Positions 43,075 through 52,033 of a stretch of 64,000 nucleotides of DNA are shown piece after piece. Every line of letters starts with the position of its first letter. Position 1 is the stretch's first letter. The DNA comes from UBA6623 sp965248235 (lineage in GTDB: Bacteria > Acidobacteriota > Terriglobia > Bryobacterales > UBA6623): NCBI GenBank assembly GCA_965248235.1, contig CBDFIU010000005.1, positions 744,001-808,000 of the forward strand, given 5' to 3'. A program made the translations under genes and the position numbers. Below the pieces are notes generated by a model. It saw only the letters and a list, made by a program, of their open reading frames with translations, had not been told where the DNA came from and searched no databases.

Positions 43075-44448
43075 ATGCCGACTTTTTCCTTGGAACCTCG
43101 CGAGATCTCGCCGGTTGACACAGCCTACCGGCGGATTGCGAGCCCGTTTCCACATCCCGATTCCGTTCCCTTGCTGAAGCGCTTGCACGCGGCCGAAGGG
43201 CGGGCGATGCAGGGTCAGCCGCCGATTTTTTGGGATCGCGCGGAAGGCTTTTCCGTCCATGACCGCTGGGGCAATCGCTGGATCGATTGGACTTCCGCCG
43301 TGTTGGTGGCCAATGCCGGACATAGTGCGCCGAGGGTGGTGGAGGCGATTCGAGAGCAAGCGACGAAATCGTTGCTGACGAACTTTTGTTTCGCCAACGA
43401 ACCGCGGCTGGCGTTGGCCGAAAAGCTGTGTGCGCTGGCGCCGCCGCCGCTCGAGAAGGTTTTCCTATTCACGACGGGATCGGAGACGATCGAATGCGCG
43501 GTCAAGCTGTGCCGGACGCGGGGTGTCCAAGTCGGCGGGCCGTCGAAAGTCACGATCGTTTCGTTTCAGAACGCTTTTCACGGCAGAACTCTGGGGTCAC
43601 AACAAACCGGAGGCATCCCCGGGCTCAAGGATTGGATCGTGAATCTCGATCCTGGTTTTGTGCAGGCGCCGTTCCCCGACGGCTATCGCTGCCCGGATAC
43701 TTCGTTTGAGCTTTTCGAGCAATCGCTGCGCCAACAAGCGGTCGATTTCGACGACATCGCCGGAGTTGTCGTGGAGTCGTTCCAGGGGGGCGATTCGGCT
43801 TTCGCCCCGGCGCCTTATATGCAGCGGCTGCGCTCGTGGTGCGATGAGCGCGGAGCGCTGCTGGTGTTCGACGAGATTCAGGCCGGGTGCGGACGAACGG
43901 GGTCTTTGTGGGGGTTCGAGCAATACGGGATTGTCCCCGACTTGGTTTGTTTCGGGAAGGGCGTGAGCAGCTCGCTGCCGCTTTCGGCGGTGTTGGGGCG
44001 AGCCGACCTGATAGACCTCAACGCGCCGGGCACGATGACGTCGACGCACGCGGGGAATCCGGTGTGCTGCGCCGCGGCATTGGCGGCCCTCGAAACGATT
44101 CTCGATGACGATCTGGTGACGAATGCTCGCGATGTCGGCGCGCATCTTCAGCGGCGATTGAATGAAGTAGCCGAAGAGTTCGACGAAATCGGGGCGGTGC
44201 TGGGTCGGGGCATGGTGGCGAGCGTGTTGATCGAAGACCCCGAGACAAGAAAACCCGACCGCGGCTTGGCTTTCGATATCGTGCGGCGTTCGGTTGAGAA
44301 GGGTGTGCTGATGTTCGCGCCCGTGGGCGTCGGCGGGGGTTCGGTGAAGATTTGCCCGCCGCTGATGATGACGGTCGACGCGGTGGATGACTCGGTGGCC
44401 GGCTTGCGCGAGGCCGTCGCCGAAGCGGTCGCGGCGAAGACCCGGTAA
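43075..44448 (+). CDS. Class III aminotransferase (4-aminobutyrate/ornithine type)
   Basis: A 457-residue PLP aminotransferase. NRWIDWTSAVLVANAGHSAP, FLFTTGSETIECAVKLCRTR (PLP phosphate site), NAFHGRTLGSQQTGG, LVFDEIQAGCGRTGSLWGFE and the PLP Lys in CFGKGVSSSLPLSAVLGR are all present. The class transfers omega-amino groups to 2-oxo acids; the substrate here is unknown. It runs 63 bases ahead of a Gfo/Idh/MocA gene and they could be one operon, as in catabolic amino-sugar or amino-acid clusters. Confidence 0.9.
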   Translation: MPTFSLEPREISPVDTAYRRIASPFPHPDSVPLLKRLHAAEGRAMQGQPPIFWDRAEGFSVHDRWGNRWIDWTSAVLVANAGHSAPRVVEAIREQATKSLLTNFCFANEPRLALAEKLCALAPPPLEKVFLFTTGSETIECAVKLCRTRGVQVGGPSKVTIVSFQNAFHGRTLGSQQTGGIPGLKDWIVNLDPGFVQAPFPDGYRCPDTSFELFEQSLRQQAVDFDDIAGVVVESFQGGDSAFAPAPYMQRLRSWCDERGALLVFDEIQAGCGRTGSLWGFEQYGIVPDLVCFGKGVSSSLPLSAVLGRADLIDLNAPGTMTSTHAGNPVCCAAALAALETILDDDLVTNARDVGAHLQRRLNEVAEEFDEIGAVLGRGMVASVLIEDPETRKPDRGLAFDIVRRSVEKGVLMFAPVGVGGGSVKICPPLMMTVDAVDDSVAGLREAVAEAVAAKTR

Positions 44449-44511
44449 GGCTGCCGAGGTTGCGCGCGCCCGTTACACACGCGGTTGCGACACAACGGTA
44501 AACCCGAATTG

Positions 44512-45725
44512 ATGACCCCGCGAAAAGCACTCTACCCGGCGCTCGTTGTCGGGGGCGGCATGATCACTCGCGACGTGATCTTGCCGACACTGTTTCAGCT
44601 TCAACGGCGTGGGGAATTGGGTGAGATCTCGGTCTGCTCGCGGCGCGGGCGAACGCTGAAACGGTTGCGCGAAATGTTTCCCGACAACCCGTTTCGCGCC
44701 TACCCGGGCGACGGGGCGGCCCCCGAAGCATCCCACCCGGAACTCTACAAGCAAGCGATCGCGGAGCTGCCCGCCGGCGGTATCGTGCTCGTGGCCACGC
44801 CGGATCACTTGCACACGCCGGTAATTCTCGAGGCCTTGCGCGGCGGTAAACACTGTGTCGTTCAAAAGCCGCTATGCCTGACGACCCAAGACTGGTCGGC
44901 GATTCACGAAGAGGCGGAAAGCCGAGCCATGTACGTGCTCACCGACTATCACAAGCGCCACGATCCGGCGGTGCGGGCCGCGCGGCGGCGTTTTCGTCAA
45001 GGCGACCTGGGCGAGATGCTGCACGCGCATGCTTGGATCGAAGAGCGCCGAGAAATCGCTTTCGATCATTTCACGTTGTGGATCGAGAAGAGTTCTCCGT
45101 TTGAATATGTCGGTGTCCACTACGTCGACGCCTACTACTACATTACCGGCCTGAAACCGCGCAAGGTGGTTGCCTTTGGCCAGAAGAAGCTCCTCCCACA
45201 ACACGGCAAGGACGCTTTCGACGCCGTGCAGGCCGTCGTTGAATGGGAGGACGGTTCCACGCTGTGGGTGCAGACCTCGTGGGTGCTGTCAAACCACGAA
45301 AGCGCGTTGACCAACCAGGGGTTGATGCTGCACGGCACCGAGGGTGAATATTGGGCGGACCACAAAGATCGCAACTGCCGCTTCATTACAGAAAGGGCCG
45401 GATACGAAGACTACAATCCGAATTTCTTCCGCGACTTCGACAGTTGGGACCCCGAGGAAGATTCCGATGTCTGGGGATACGGCTACGAATCGATCGTGCA
45501 GGGAGTGCGGGACATCATCGCGCTCCAAGACGAAACCGCCGGACTGGGCGAAGACGAGGCCGCACGAAAGCGTCGGGAGTTGCGGGTCGGCTCGCGCCCA
45601 AGCGCGCCCTGCCCGAGCAGGCGCTGGTGGGGACAAGCGTCAACGAAGCGGTTCGCCTGAGCATCGCCAACGGCAACGCCGCGGTCGTTTTCGACGCGGA
45701 ATCACGGCCTGGGTTGGTTCGGTAA
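44512..45725 (+). CDS. Gfo/Idh/MocA oxidoreductase with a frameshift near its 3' end
   Basis: From ATG 44512 the product shows LVVGGGMITRDVILPTLFQL (nucleotide fold), VATPDHLHTPVILEALRGGK, VVQKPLCL and DYHKRHDPAVR. After ARKRREL (about 45580) this frame turns into Arg/Ser/Pro-rich sequence and stops at 45660. A second frame then continues sensibly from about 45590: RLAPKRALPEQALVGTSVNE, AVRLSIANGNAAVVFDAES, stop at 45725. One indel near 45575-45592 explains this. Most of the enzyme is intact; whether the tail is truly altered or the base call is wrong cannot be told. Confidence 0.82.
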
Positions 45726-45772
45726 CAGCTCGACCGCGGCCGGACAGGACCGCGTCGTCCTGAACCTCTCGT

Positions 45773-46444
45773 TTAATGGCAGCCCATACATGCGAAATTT
45801 GTTCCGTGGCAGGGCCGGCAGGTTGCCTTGTCTAGGTTGATCTTGCCGGTCGAATGCAGATCGATGAACTTGCGGGTGTGGTTGGCCGGCTTGAGGTTGA
45901 TCCCGGGAAGATGACATTCCTCACAGCTAAAAGGATTGTCGATCTCGGAATGGCAGACCAGGCAGTCGGACATCACCGGTAGATTCGCCTTGGAGGCGAG
46001 ATCGGTTTCCTCGAGTCCGCGATGGCAGCTTTGGCAGATGTTGTCGCTGTTGAGCAGACGTCGCATGTCGCCCGCTTTCCCGAGGTAGGTCCCCGAGTCG
46101 AGCGCCACCCGGATGAGCGAGGCCACATCGCCGAGCTTTGCGTGAAATTCATGATTGAAGCGGAAGGTTCGCTCTTCCAACTCACGCTCGGCGAGCCAAG
46201 CGGTATCCACCGAGGGGGCGGTTTCGCCGTTATGGCACGCCAAACAGGTTGCTTCGGTTGGAAGGTTGCGGTCAGTTGCGTGCTTGCTCGTGGTCGCCGA
46301 ACTATGACAGATGGTGCAGGTGGCGCCGACTTTGTTGAGATGGAGTTGGTGGGAAAACTTGGCTTCCGCGGCGAAGGCTTGCGTTACGGCCAGCAAGCCC
46401 AACAGCGGAATCCACACTCGTCGCAACAACGGCATACATTGCAT
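45773..46444 (-). CDS. Periplasmic heptaheme c-type cytochrome
   Basis: A 223-residue exported protein (signal peptide LLGLLAVTQAFAAEA). Seven CXXCH sites: 43-47, 67-71, 137-141, 161-165, 174-178, 209-213 and 219-223. Extra His residues (SHQLH, FNHEFH, NHTRKF, LHSTG) could be distal ligands. The last site, CMGCH, is the extreme C-terminus with no residue after it. Multiheme cytochromes of this sort carry electrons in the periplasm, often to outer-surface or nitrite/metal reductases; no partner is adjacent. ATG 46444 chosen; ATG 46435 equally possible. Confidence 0.9.
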   Translation of the reverse strand: MQCMPLLRRVWIPLLGLLAVTQAFAAEAKFSHQLHLNKVGATCTICHSSATTSKHATDRNLPTEATCLACHNGETAPSVDTAWLAERELEERTFRFNHEFHAKLGDVASLIRVALDSGTYLGKAGDMRRLLNSDNICQSCHRGLEETDLASKANLPVMSDCLVCHSEIDNPFSCEECHLPGINLKPANHTRKFIDLHSTGKINLDKATCRPCHGTNFACMGCH

Positions 46445-46579
46445 GGGCGGAATCGTATTGGGAGACTCGAAAAACTTCGGAACGGCGCGAGGTGGGCCGA
46501 CGCCGGAAAAAATCGGGGACGCTTCATTTCCATGAATCCGCGGATTCATAATGCCGCCATGAACATGGGTGTCGACGGT

Positions 46580-46684
46580 CTTCCTGCCGCCCCTTCAGGG
46601 CTCTCCCCGGTGAGCGTTCCACCCAGGGTTCCGCCTTCGGCTCCACCCTGGGCTAAATTCCCGCCGCCGCTTCGCGGCTCAAAG
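46580..46684. repeat. Dispersed palindromic repeat (CCTTCAGGGCT / CCCAGGGTTCC family)
   Basis: Contains CTGCCGCCCCTTCAGGGCT, then GTTCCACCCAGGGTTCCGCC, then GGCTCCACCCTGGGCTAAAT and CCGCCGCTTCGCGGCTCAA. ACCCAGGGT pairs with ACCCTGGGCT and GCCGCTTCGCGGC is self-complementary. The same order recurs at 50804-50909; its right end is at 290-314. The rest of the 368-base gap (46445-46812) shows no gene. Such repeats are scattered through many GC-rich genomes. Confidence 0.7.
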
Positions 46685-46812
46685 GATCGGCGAGCCTTCC
46701 GGACGCGAGCGTTGCGCACAATTCCAATCGAACGAGATTTTCGGAGGAGTCCCCGTTTGTTCACGGCCCATAAGCCGCCGGGACGCCGCCTCCGCTCGTT
46801 CCCTCGCCCGGC

Positions 46813-48021
46813 TCAGCCCTTATAGGAAATGCGCCACAGCTTGCGGCCGCCGTCGTCGGAGACCAGCATGGACCCGTCGGGCATTTGCAGCAAGCCGACC
46901 GGGCGTCCCCACACTTCGCGCTGGTCCTCGCCGAGCATCCAACCCCTCAAGAAATCTTGCGGCCCCGAGGTCGGTTTACCGTCCTTGAACGGGATGAAGG
47001 TCACGCTGTAGCCGGTTCGCTTGGCGCGGTTCCATGAGCCGTGAAAAGCCAGGAACAGCCCGTTGCGATACTTCTCGGGGAACTGCTCGCCGGTGTAGAA
47101 GAGAATGTCCAACACGGCGACGTGGGCCCCCAGTAAGACGTCGGGATAGAGCGTGCTCTTGACCTTGTCGGGGGCGACGTCTTTGTGTCGCGGCTCCTCG
47201 TGCGGGCCGTTGTAGGCAACGGGCCAGCCGTAGAAGGCGCCCTCTTTGATATTGACCAAGTAGTCGTTGGCAATGTCGTCGCCCAACCCGTCGCGTTCCT
47301 GTACGGCGCCCCACAGCGAATCGCTGCCCGGATGCCAACGCAGCCCGATCGTGTTCCGTAATCCCGTCGCCAGGATTTCGACGTTGCCGCCGTCCGGGTC
47401 TGAACGCAACACGGTGGCTCGCTTGGGGTCTTCCCCGAGATCGATATTCGAGCCCGAGCCGACGGTGGTGTAAAGCTTCTTGTGGTCGTGGTCAAAACGC
47501 AAAGTGCGGGTCCAGTGGCCGGTACCCATCCCTTCGAGCGAAATGATTTCTTCGCCCGCGCCGGTCACCGCCATGGCTTTGGCGTCGTAACTGTAGCGCT
47601 TGACGGAGGTCGGCTCGGCGACGTAGAGCCAATCTTCGTGCATGGCCAGGCCGAAAGGACGATCGAGCCCCTCAATGATCTTCTTGGCCTTCTTCTCGTG
47701 AATGACGTAGACCAGGCCGTTGGGCTCGCGGCGTCCGCCGCTGTCGCTGAGCAGAATTTCCTGGTTCGGCCCCAGCATCATATAGCGCGGCCGGGCCTCG
47801 AATCCCGACATGTATTCTTCAACGTGAAACCCCGGGGGCAACGAAAGCCCCGCCCCGTCGGGCTTGTCGACCACTTTCGGCCGGTTGCTGGCCGAGGGTG
47901 TATGGAAGGGGTCGGGAAGCCCTTCCCAGTTCACCGGAAGTTTGGGCGATTGGGAAACCGCGGCCCCGGCAATAACGAGCAGCGCCGCGACGGCGAGATA
48001 GAAACGTTGATGCTTTCTCAT
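46813..48021 (-). CDS. PQQ-dependent sugar dehydrogenase (sorbosone/glucose type)
   Basis: A 402-residue exported propeller (signal peptide LAVAALLVIAGAAVSQS after ATG 48021). LSLPPGFHVEEYMSGFEARP, RYMMLGPNQEILLSDSGGR, TTVGSGSNIDLGEDPKRATV, ATGLRNTIGLRWHP and EGAFYGWPVAYNG are typical of the soluble glucose/L-sorbosone dehydrogenase family (GSDH). It oxidises sugars in the periplasm with PQQ. No cytochrome domain is fused, but the heptaheme cytochrome gene lies downstream on the same strand beyond a repeat. Confidence 0.9.
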   Translation of the reverse strand: MRKHQRFYLAVAALLVIAGAAVSQSPKLPVNWEGLPDPFHTPSASNRPKVVDKPDGAGLSLPPGFHVEEYMSGFEARPRYMMLGPNQEILLSDSGGRREPNGLVYVIHEKKAKKIIEGLDRPFGLAMHEDWLYVAEPTSVKRYSYDAKAMAVTGAGEEIISLEGMGTGHWTRTLRFDHDHKKLYTTVGSGSNIDLGEDPKRATVLRSDPDGGNVEILATGLRNTIGLRWHPGSDSLWGAVQERDGLGDDIANDYLVNIKEGAFYGWPVAYNGPHEEPRHKDVAPDKVKSTLYPDVLLGAHVAVLDILFYTGEQFPEKYRNGLFLAFHGSWNRAKRTGYSVTFIPFKDGKPTSGPQDFLRGWMLGEDQREVWGRPVGLLQMPDGSMLVSDDGGRKLWRISYKG

Positions 48022-48088
48022 AAGCAGCAGTATCGTATATTCGAGGCTGCGGTGGGAATGGGGGGTGTGATTCGGGCTAGAGGCCGGT

Positions 48089-48787
48089 TTAGATTCCGAA
48101 CAGTTGGATGGCAAGGCCGGAACTCGCGATCGCGAGGCCGGCGAGGGTATTGGCGTGGGCTTCGAGCCTGCGTAGCGGGGCGAGTTGCAGCCCGTAGAAG
48201 CCGATCGTCACGACCAACAGCATGGTGAGGATCGTGGTCAAACCGAAGGCGGCCGTTACGGGGACAACGGCCCAGGCGCCGAGCCCGATGGCCGGAGCCA
48301 TCAGCAGCGGGATCAGCGGTTCGCAGGGACCGAGCACGAAAATGATGAACAGGCTCCAGGCCGTGACCGTAGCCGGCGAAGTCGCGCCGTGCTCATGCGC
48401 CTGCCCACCGTGGTCGTGGGTGTGCACCGAGCCTTCACCGTGGGAGTGAATGTGGCGCTGTTTGCGTCGCCGCCGAGCGAACGACCAAGCCGCATAGGTC
48501 AATCCGAAAAAGATCAGCGACCAAGCCGCCACTTCGCCGCGGGCGCCCTCGATCCACTCCAGCCGCGCGATGGCGACGCCCAGGCCGAGACCCAGCCCGC
48601 CCAGCACGACCGACGACAAGACGTGACCGACGCCGCAGAGGCAGGTGATGCCCCAAACTTTACGCAGCGACCAACCACGCGCCCTGCCGAGTACGACGAA
48701 AGGCAGGGAATGGTCGATGCCGATCAGCGTGTGGATGAAGCCGATGCTGACGGCCGAGACGAGCAGAATATTTAAGGACGTTTCCAT
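48089..48787 (-). CDS. NicO/HupE-like metal permease
   Basis: A 232-residue membrane protein with about six spans. SIGFIHTLIGIDHSLPFVVL has the HxxxxxDH pattern of nickel/cobalt transporters; HIHSHGEGSVHTHDHGGQAH is a His-rich cytoplasmic loop that would bind metal. LGPCEPLIPLLMAPAIG is another family-like segment in a late helix. I infer a nickel or cobalt efflux/uptake role. It is transcribed in the same direction as the sugar dehydrogenase with a 67-base gap. Confidence 0.78.
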   Translation of the reverse strand: METSLNILLVSAVSIGFIHTLIGIDHSLPFVVLGRARGWSLRKVWGITCLCGVGHVLSSVVLGGLGLGLGVAIARLEWIEGARGEVAAWSLIFFGLTYAAWSFARRRRKQRHIHSHGEGSVHTHDHGGQAHEHGATSPATVTAWSLFIIFVLGPCEPLIPLLMAPAIGLGAWAVVPVTAAFGLTTILTMLLVVTIGFYGLQLAPLRRLEAHANTLAGLAIASSGLAIQLFGI

Positions 48788-48895
48788 CGCAAGTTACGAT
48801 TCACAGTCCCAGGAGGCTCGAACCGTCTCATCAAGGTAACACGAAACGAACTCGGGGACCAGCGGCCGCGATCGAGTGGGGCCGGTGGTCGATTC

Positions 48896-48904
48896 TGGTA
48901 TAAT
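48896..48904 (+). promoter_or_regulatory. Extended -10 promoter of the PQQ-like propeller gene
   Basis: TGGTATAAT is a perfect extended -10 (TGnTATAAT). Start of transcription would be near 48911, giving a leader of ~49 bases ending in AGGAGG before GTG 48960. Confidence 0.6.
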
Positions 48905-48959
48905 TTCAGCGAGTCGGCCGGTCGGGCCGCGGGAATCGAATGAAGATCTAGGAGGCGCT

Positions 48960-50291
48960 GTGCTCTCTCGTCGCAACTGGTTGCAAGGAATCGCCGGAGG
49001 GCTGTCGGCCCGTATGCTTTCCGGGGCGACCTGGCCGCAGTTTCGCGGTCCGGGAGCGCTGGGTACCGCGGCCGACGATCCGGGCCTCCCGGTCTCGTGG
49101 AGCACCGCGGAAAACGTGCTGTGGAAAACCGCGATTCCCGGCAAGGGTTGGTCGTGTCCGGTGGTCTGGGATGAGCGAGTCTACCTGACCTCGAACATTC
49201 GCACGGCGGGCGAAGCCGAGACGCCGGCGGGGTTCTACGAGGGCGCCATCCGCCAGCCGATCGCGGAAGAAGAGCACCGCTGGCTGGGCTACGGCATCAA
49301 CTTCGCCGACGGCAAAATCGCCTGGGAGACGGAATTGCACCGAGGGATTCCCAAAGTCCCGCGGCATCGCAAGAATACCTACGCGTCGGAAACCGCGGTT
49401 ACCGACGGCCGCCACGTCTACTTTCACTTCGGCGACTTGGCGACCTATTGCCTCGACATGGCTGGCAAGGTTGTGTGGACGAAGGAGTGGGAGCCGGTCG
49501 AAACGCGCTGGGGGTACGGCACGGCTTCTTCGCCGGCTTTGCACGAAAACCGGCTTTACATCACCAACGACAACCAAGAGCAGTCGTATACGGTTGCGTT
49601 GGATAAGAGTACGGGGAAAGAGATTTGGCGCGCCGAGCGCGATGAGCCGACGACCTGGTCAACACCTTTCGTCTGGAAGCACGATCGAACGGAGATCATC
49701 ACCGCCGGCCGCAACAAGGTGCGCTCCTACGATCTGGACGGGAAGCTGCTTTGGGAGATCAGCGGGATGTCGTCGCTGTCGATCCCGACGCCGTTTTCGA
49801 TCGGCGGGCTGCTCTATGTGACGTCGGGTTATCACGGCAGCAAGGAGCGGCCGATTTACGCCATTCGGCCGGGAGCCTCGGGCGACATCACGCTTGCCCC
49901 GGGTGAGACATCGAACGAGTACATTGCCTGGAGCGTACCGCAAGGCGGTCCCTATCACCCCTCGCCGGTGATCTACGACGGTCTCTATTACACCCTGCTC
50001 GACCGCGGATTTCTCACCTGCCACGATGCCAAGACCGGCGAAGAAGTTTACGGCAAGCAGCGCATCGAAGTCGGCAGCGGGAATTTTACCAGCTCGCTAT
50101 GGGCTTACAGAGGGCGGATTTTCTGCTTAAGTGAGGCAGGGGATTGTTATGTGGTCGAGGCGGGGCCGAATTTCAAAGTGGTCGGCAAGAACTCGTTGGG
50201 TGAGATGTGCATGGCTACCCCGGCGATCGCCGACGGTAATTTGTTGATACGGACGTACTCGCATTTGTATCGGTTGGGCGAGCGCGGGTAG
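48960..50291 (+). CDS. Exported PQQ-like (BamB-type) beta-propeller protein
   Basis: A 443-residue protein from GTG 48960, preceded by AGGAGG. The N-terminus SRRNWLQGIAGGLSARM looks like a twin-arginine signal. WPQFRGPGALGTAADDPGLP, VLWKTAIPGKGWSCPVVWDE and repeated blades (VALDKSTGKEIWRAERDE, VRSYDLDGKLLWEISG) are those of the PQQ_2/PQQ_3 families common in Acidobacteria and Planctomycetes. It probably lacks enzymatic PQQ binding and its role is unknown. A YkgJ-type protein gene follows after 2 bases. Confidence 0.88.
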   Translation: MLSRRNWLQGIAGGLSARMLSGATWPQFRGPGALGTAADDPGLPVSWSTAENVLWKTAIPGKGWSCPVVWDERVYLTSNIRTAGEAETPAGFYEGAIRQPIAEEEHRWLGYGINFADGKIAWETELHRGIPKVPRHRKNTYASETAVTDGRHVYFHFGDLATYCLDMAGKVVWTKEWEPVETRWGYGTASSPALHENRLYITNDNQEQSYTVALDKSTGKEIWRAERDEPTTWSTPFVWKHDRTEIITAGRNKVRSYDLDGKLLWEISGMSSLSIPTPFSIGGLLYVTSGYHGSKERPIYAIRPGASGDITLAPGETSNEYIAWSVPQGGPYHPSPVIYDGLYYTLLDRGFLTCHDAKTGEEVYGKQRIEVGSGNFTSSLWAYRGRIFCLSEAGDCYVVEAGPNFKVVGKNSLGEMCMATPAIADGNLLIRTYSHLYRLGERG

Positions 50292-50293
50292 CG

Positions 50294-50767
50294 GTGGAGA
50301 AATCAGTCTCTAGCCCGCAAAACGGGAACATCCCCTTCGTGAGTGCGCTGGTCCAAGTCGGGACGTTCAACTTTCGCTTTGAGTGCGTTTCCGAGTGCAC
50401 GAATTGCTGCACGCATCCGGGGGACGTCTTTTTGACGGACGAGGATGTCGAGCGTATCGCGCGGCACCTGGAACTCAGCCCCACGGAATTCCAAGATCGC
50501 CACTGCGAGGAACTCGACGGCAAGACCCGCATCGCGGACCCCAGCAAAGGGGCTTGCCGTTTTGTGACGGCGACAGGGTGTTCGATTCACGAGGTTAAGC
50601 CGCTACAATGCCGCACTTTTCCCTATTGGCCTGAGTACGTCGGCGCGAAAAGGTCGTGGAAGAATCTGCGGCATTTCTGTCCGGGTATTGGCGTCGGGGC
50701 GATTGTGCCGGTTGAGGAAATTCGTTCGCGGGCGCAGGCTACGCGCGATGCCTTTCCCGAACCGTGA
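50294..50767 (+). CDS. YkgJ-family zinc/iron-chelating cysteine cluster protein
   Basis: A 157-residue protein. Cysteines in FECVSECTNCCTHPGDVFLT, CRFVTATGCSIHEVKPLQC, RTFPYWP and HFCPGIG make the CxBP (YkgJ) pattern with eight conserved Cys. The family is thought to bind a metal centre; its job is unknown. It starts at GTG 50294, two bases after the propeller stop, so the two are co-translated. The stop at 50767 precedes a repeat. Confidence 0.92.
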   Translation: MEKSVSSPQNGNIPFVSALVQVGTFNFRFECVSECTNCCTHPGDVFLTDEDVERIARHLELSPTEFQDRHCEELDGKTRIADPSKGACRFVTATGCSIHEVKPLQCRTFPYWPEYVGAKRSWKNLRHFCPGIGVGAIVPVEEIRSRAQATRDAFPEP

Positions 50768-50803
50768 GAATTGCGCCGGCGGGGGGCGACGGGTCGGGCG
50801 CGA

Positions 50804-50909
50804 GGTTCCCGCCGCCCTTTCAGGGCTCGACCGGGTGGGGATTCCAGCCAGGGTTCCGCCTTTCGGCTCCACCCTAGGCTACGGTTCCGGTCGCCGCTTC
50901 GCGGCTCAG
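50804..50909. repeat. Dispersed palindromic repeat, second full copy
   Basis: GTTCCCGCCGCCCTTTCAGGG, with CAGCCAGGGTTCCGCCTTTC, GGCTCCACCCTAGGCTA and CGCCGCTTCGCGGCTCAGC in the same order as 46580-46684. Its right end, read on the minus strand as TGAGCCGCGAAGCGG, provides the TGA stop of the sugar-binding protein gene (50908-50906). Confidence 0.72.
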
Positions 50910-51907
50910 CGGGCCCAATAGTCGTCGGGTTCGTCCATCTCGACATAGGGGTCGACGTTCTCCGGTGTGATGAAGTCGAGGCGGATCGGTTGCTGCTTGG
51001 GCACGGTTTCGCCATGGAAGAGCTTGATGAGCGATTCGACGCTTCTCGAACCGTGAATCCGGGGGGGATGCTGGATCGAGAATTTCCCGACTCCCGCCTT
51101 GATCAGCTTCAACCCGCCGTTGTAGCCGTCGGTCCAGGTGAGAAATGGTTTGCCGGCTCGGAGGCTGTCGTCGGAGAACCCCGCCTCGCGCAACGCCTGC
51201 ACGCCCCCGACCGCCATTTCTCCGCCGTCGAAATGAATGCCGAGCAGGTCGGGGTTGGCGGTGAGGACATTTTCGGTGACGAGTTGTCCGCTGGCGCGCG
51301 ACCAGTCGCCGGCTTGCCGTACGGCTTCGATTTCGGGATGCCGGGCGAGCACCTCGTCGTAGCCTTCGTTTCTCTCGACCGCCGGACCGGCGCCGGGGAG
51401 CCCTTCAATGATGGCGATCCTGCCGCGGCCGCCGACAAGCTCGATCAGCTTTTCAAGCGCGGTCGCGGCGAGCCAGGTGTGGTCGGTCGAAATGAACGTC
51501 GTGAACTTGTCGGTCGCCACTTTGCGGTCAACGATCACGGTGGGGATCCCGGCTTGCTCGCATTCCGCGATGGCCGTGTCGGCGACGTGTGTATTGACCG
51601 CGCCGATGATCAGCCCGTCGACCCCTTTCGCAAGTAGGTCTTCCATGTCAGCGACTTGCTTGGCCGGGGAATCATTGGCATCGGTGATGAGCAGGTCGAC
51701 GTTGTCGTAGGCGGCGACGGATTTCTCGATCGACTCGCGTAGCGCCGTGCGCCAGGTGTTGGACTCGGAAGCATTGCTGAAACCGATCACCCAGCGGCGC
51801 CCGGCGAAGTTTTCGGGCGTCCTCGGGGCGACGCTCGTTTCGGCGGAAGAGCAAGCGCCCAAAAGTAGGACGAAGGCCATGGCGACTGAAAGATTTCTAG
51901 AGGTCAC
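50906..51907 (-). CDS. Sugar ABC transporter substrate-binding lipoprotein
   Basis: A ~333-residue periplasmic binding protein of the ribose/galactose type (Peripla_BP_4). Lipobox AFVLLLGACSS; then RRWVIGFSNASESNTWRTAL, DANDSPAKQVADMEDLLAKG, VDGLIIGAVNTHVADTAIAE and IPTVIVDRK. It delivers a sugar to the permease encoded 126 bases upstream. GTG 51907 is the longest start; ATG 51880 would shorten the signal peptide too much. The stop codon lies in a dispersed repeat. Confidence 0.92.
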   Translation of the reverse strand: MTSRNLSVAMAFVLLLGACSSAETSVAPRTPENFAGRRWVIGFSNASESNTWRTALRESIEKSVAAYDNVDLLITDANDSPAKQVADMEDLLAKGVDGLIIGAVNTHVADTAIAECEQAGIPTVIVDRKVATDKFTTFISTDHTWLAATALEKLIELVGGRGRIAIIEGLPGAGPAVERNEGYDEVLARHPEIEAVRQAGDWSRASGQLVTENVLTANPDLLGIHFDGGEMAVGGVQALREAGFSDDSLRAGKPFLTWTDGYNGGLKLIKAGVGKFSIQHPPRIHGSRSVESLIKLFHGETVPKQQPIRLDFITPENVDPYVEMDEPDDYWAR

Positions 51908-52033
51908 GGTAAGTCAACAATTGTCGCACGCCGAAATGCGTTCGCGAATCCCGCAAGCGCCCGCTGCCTCCCGCCGCCGGGCGACGGGCGCTTGATCACG
52001 AACGCGCGGTCCGGAACGGTTCGCGGCTCACGG

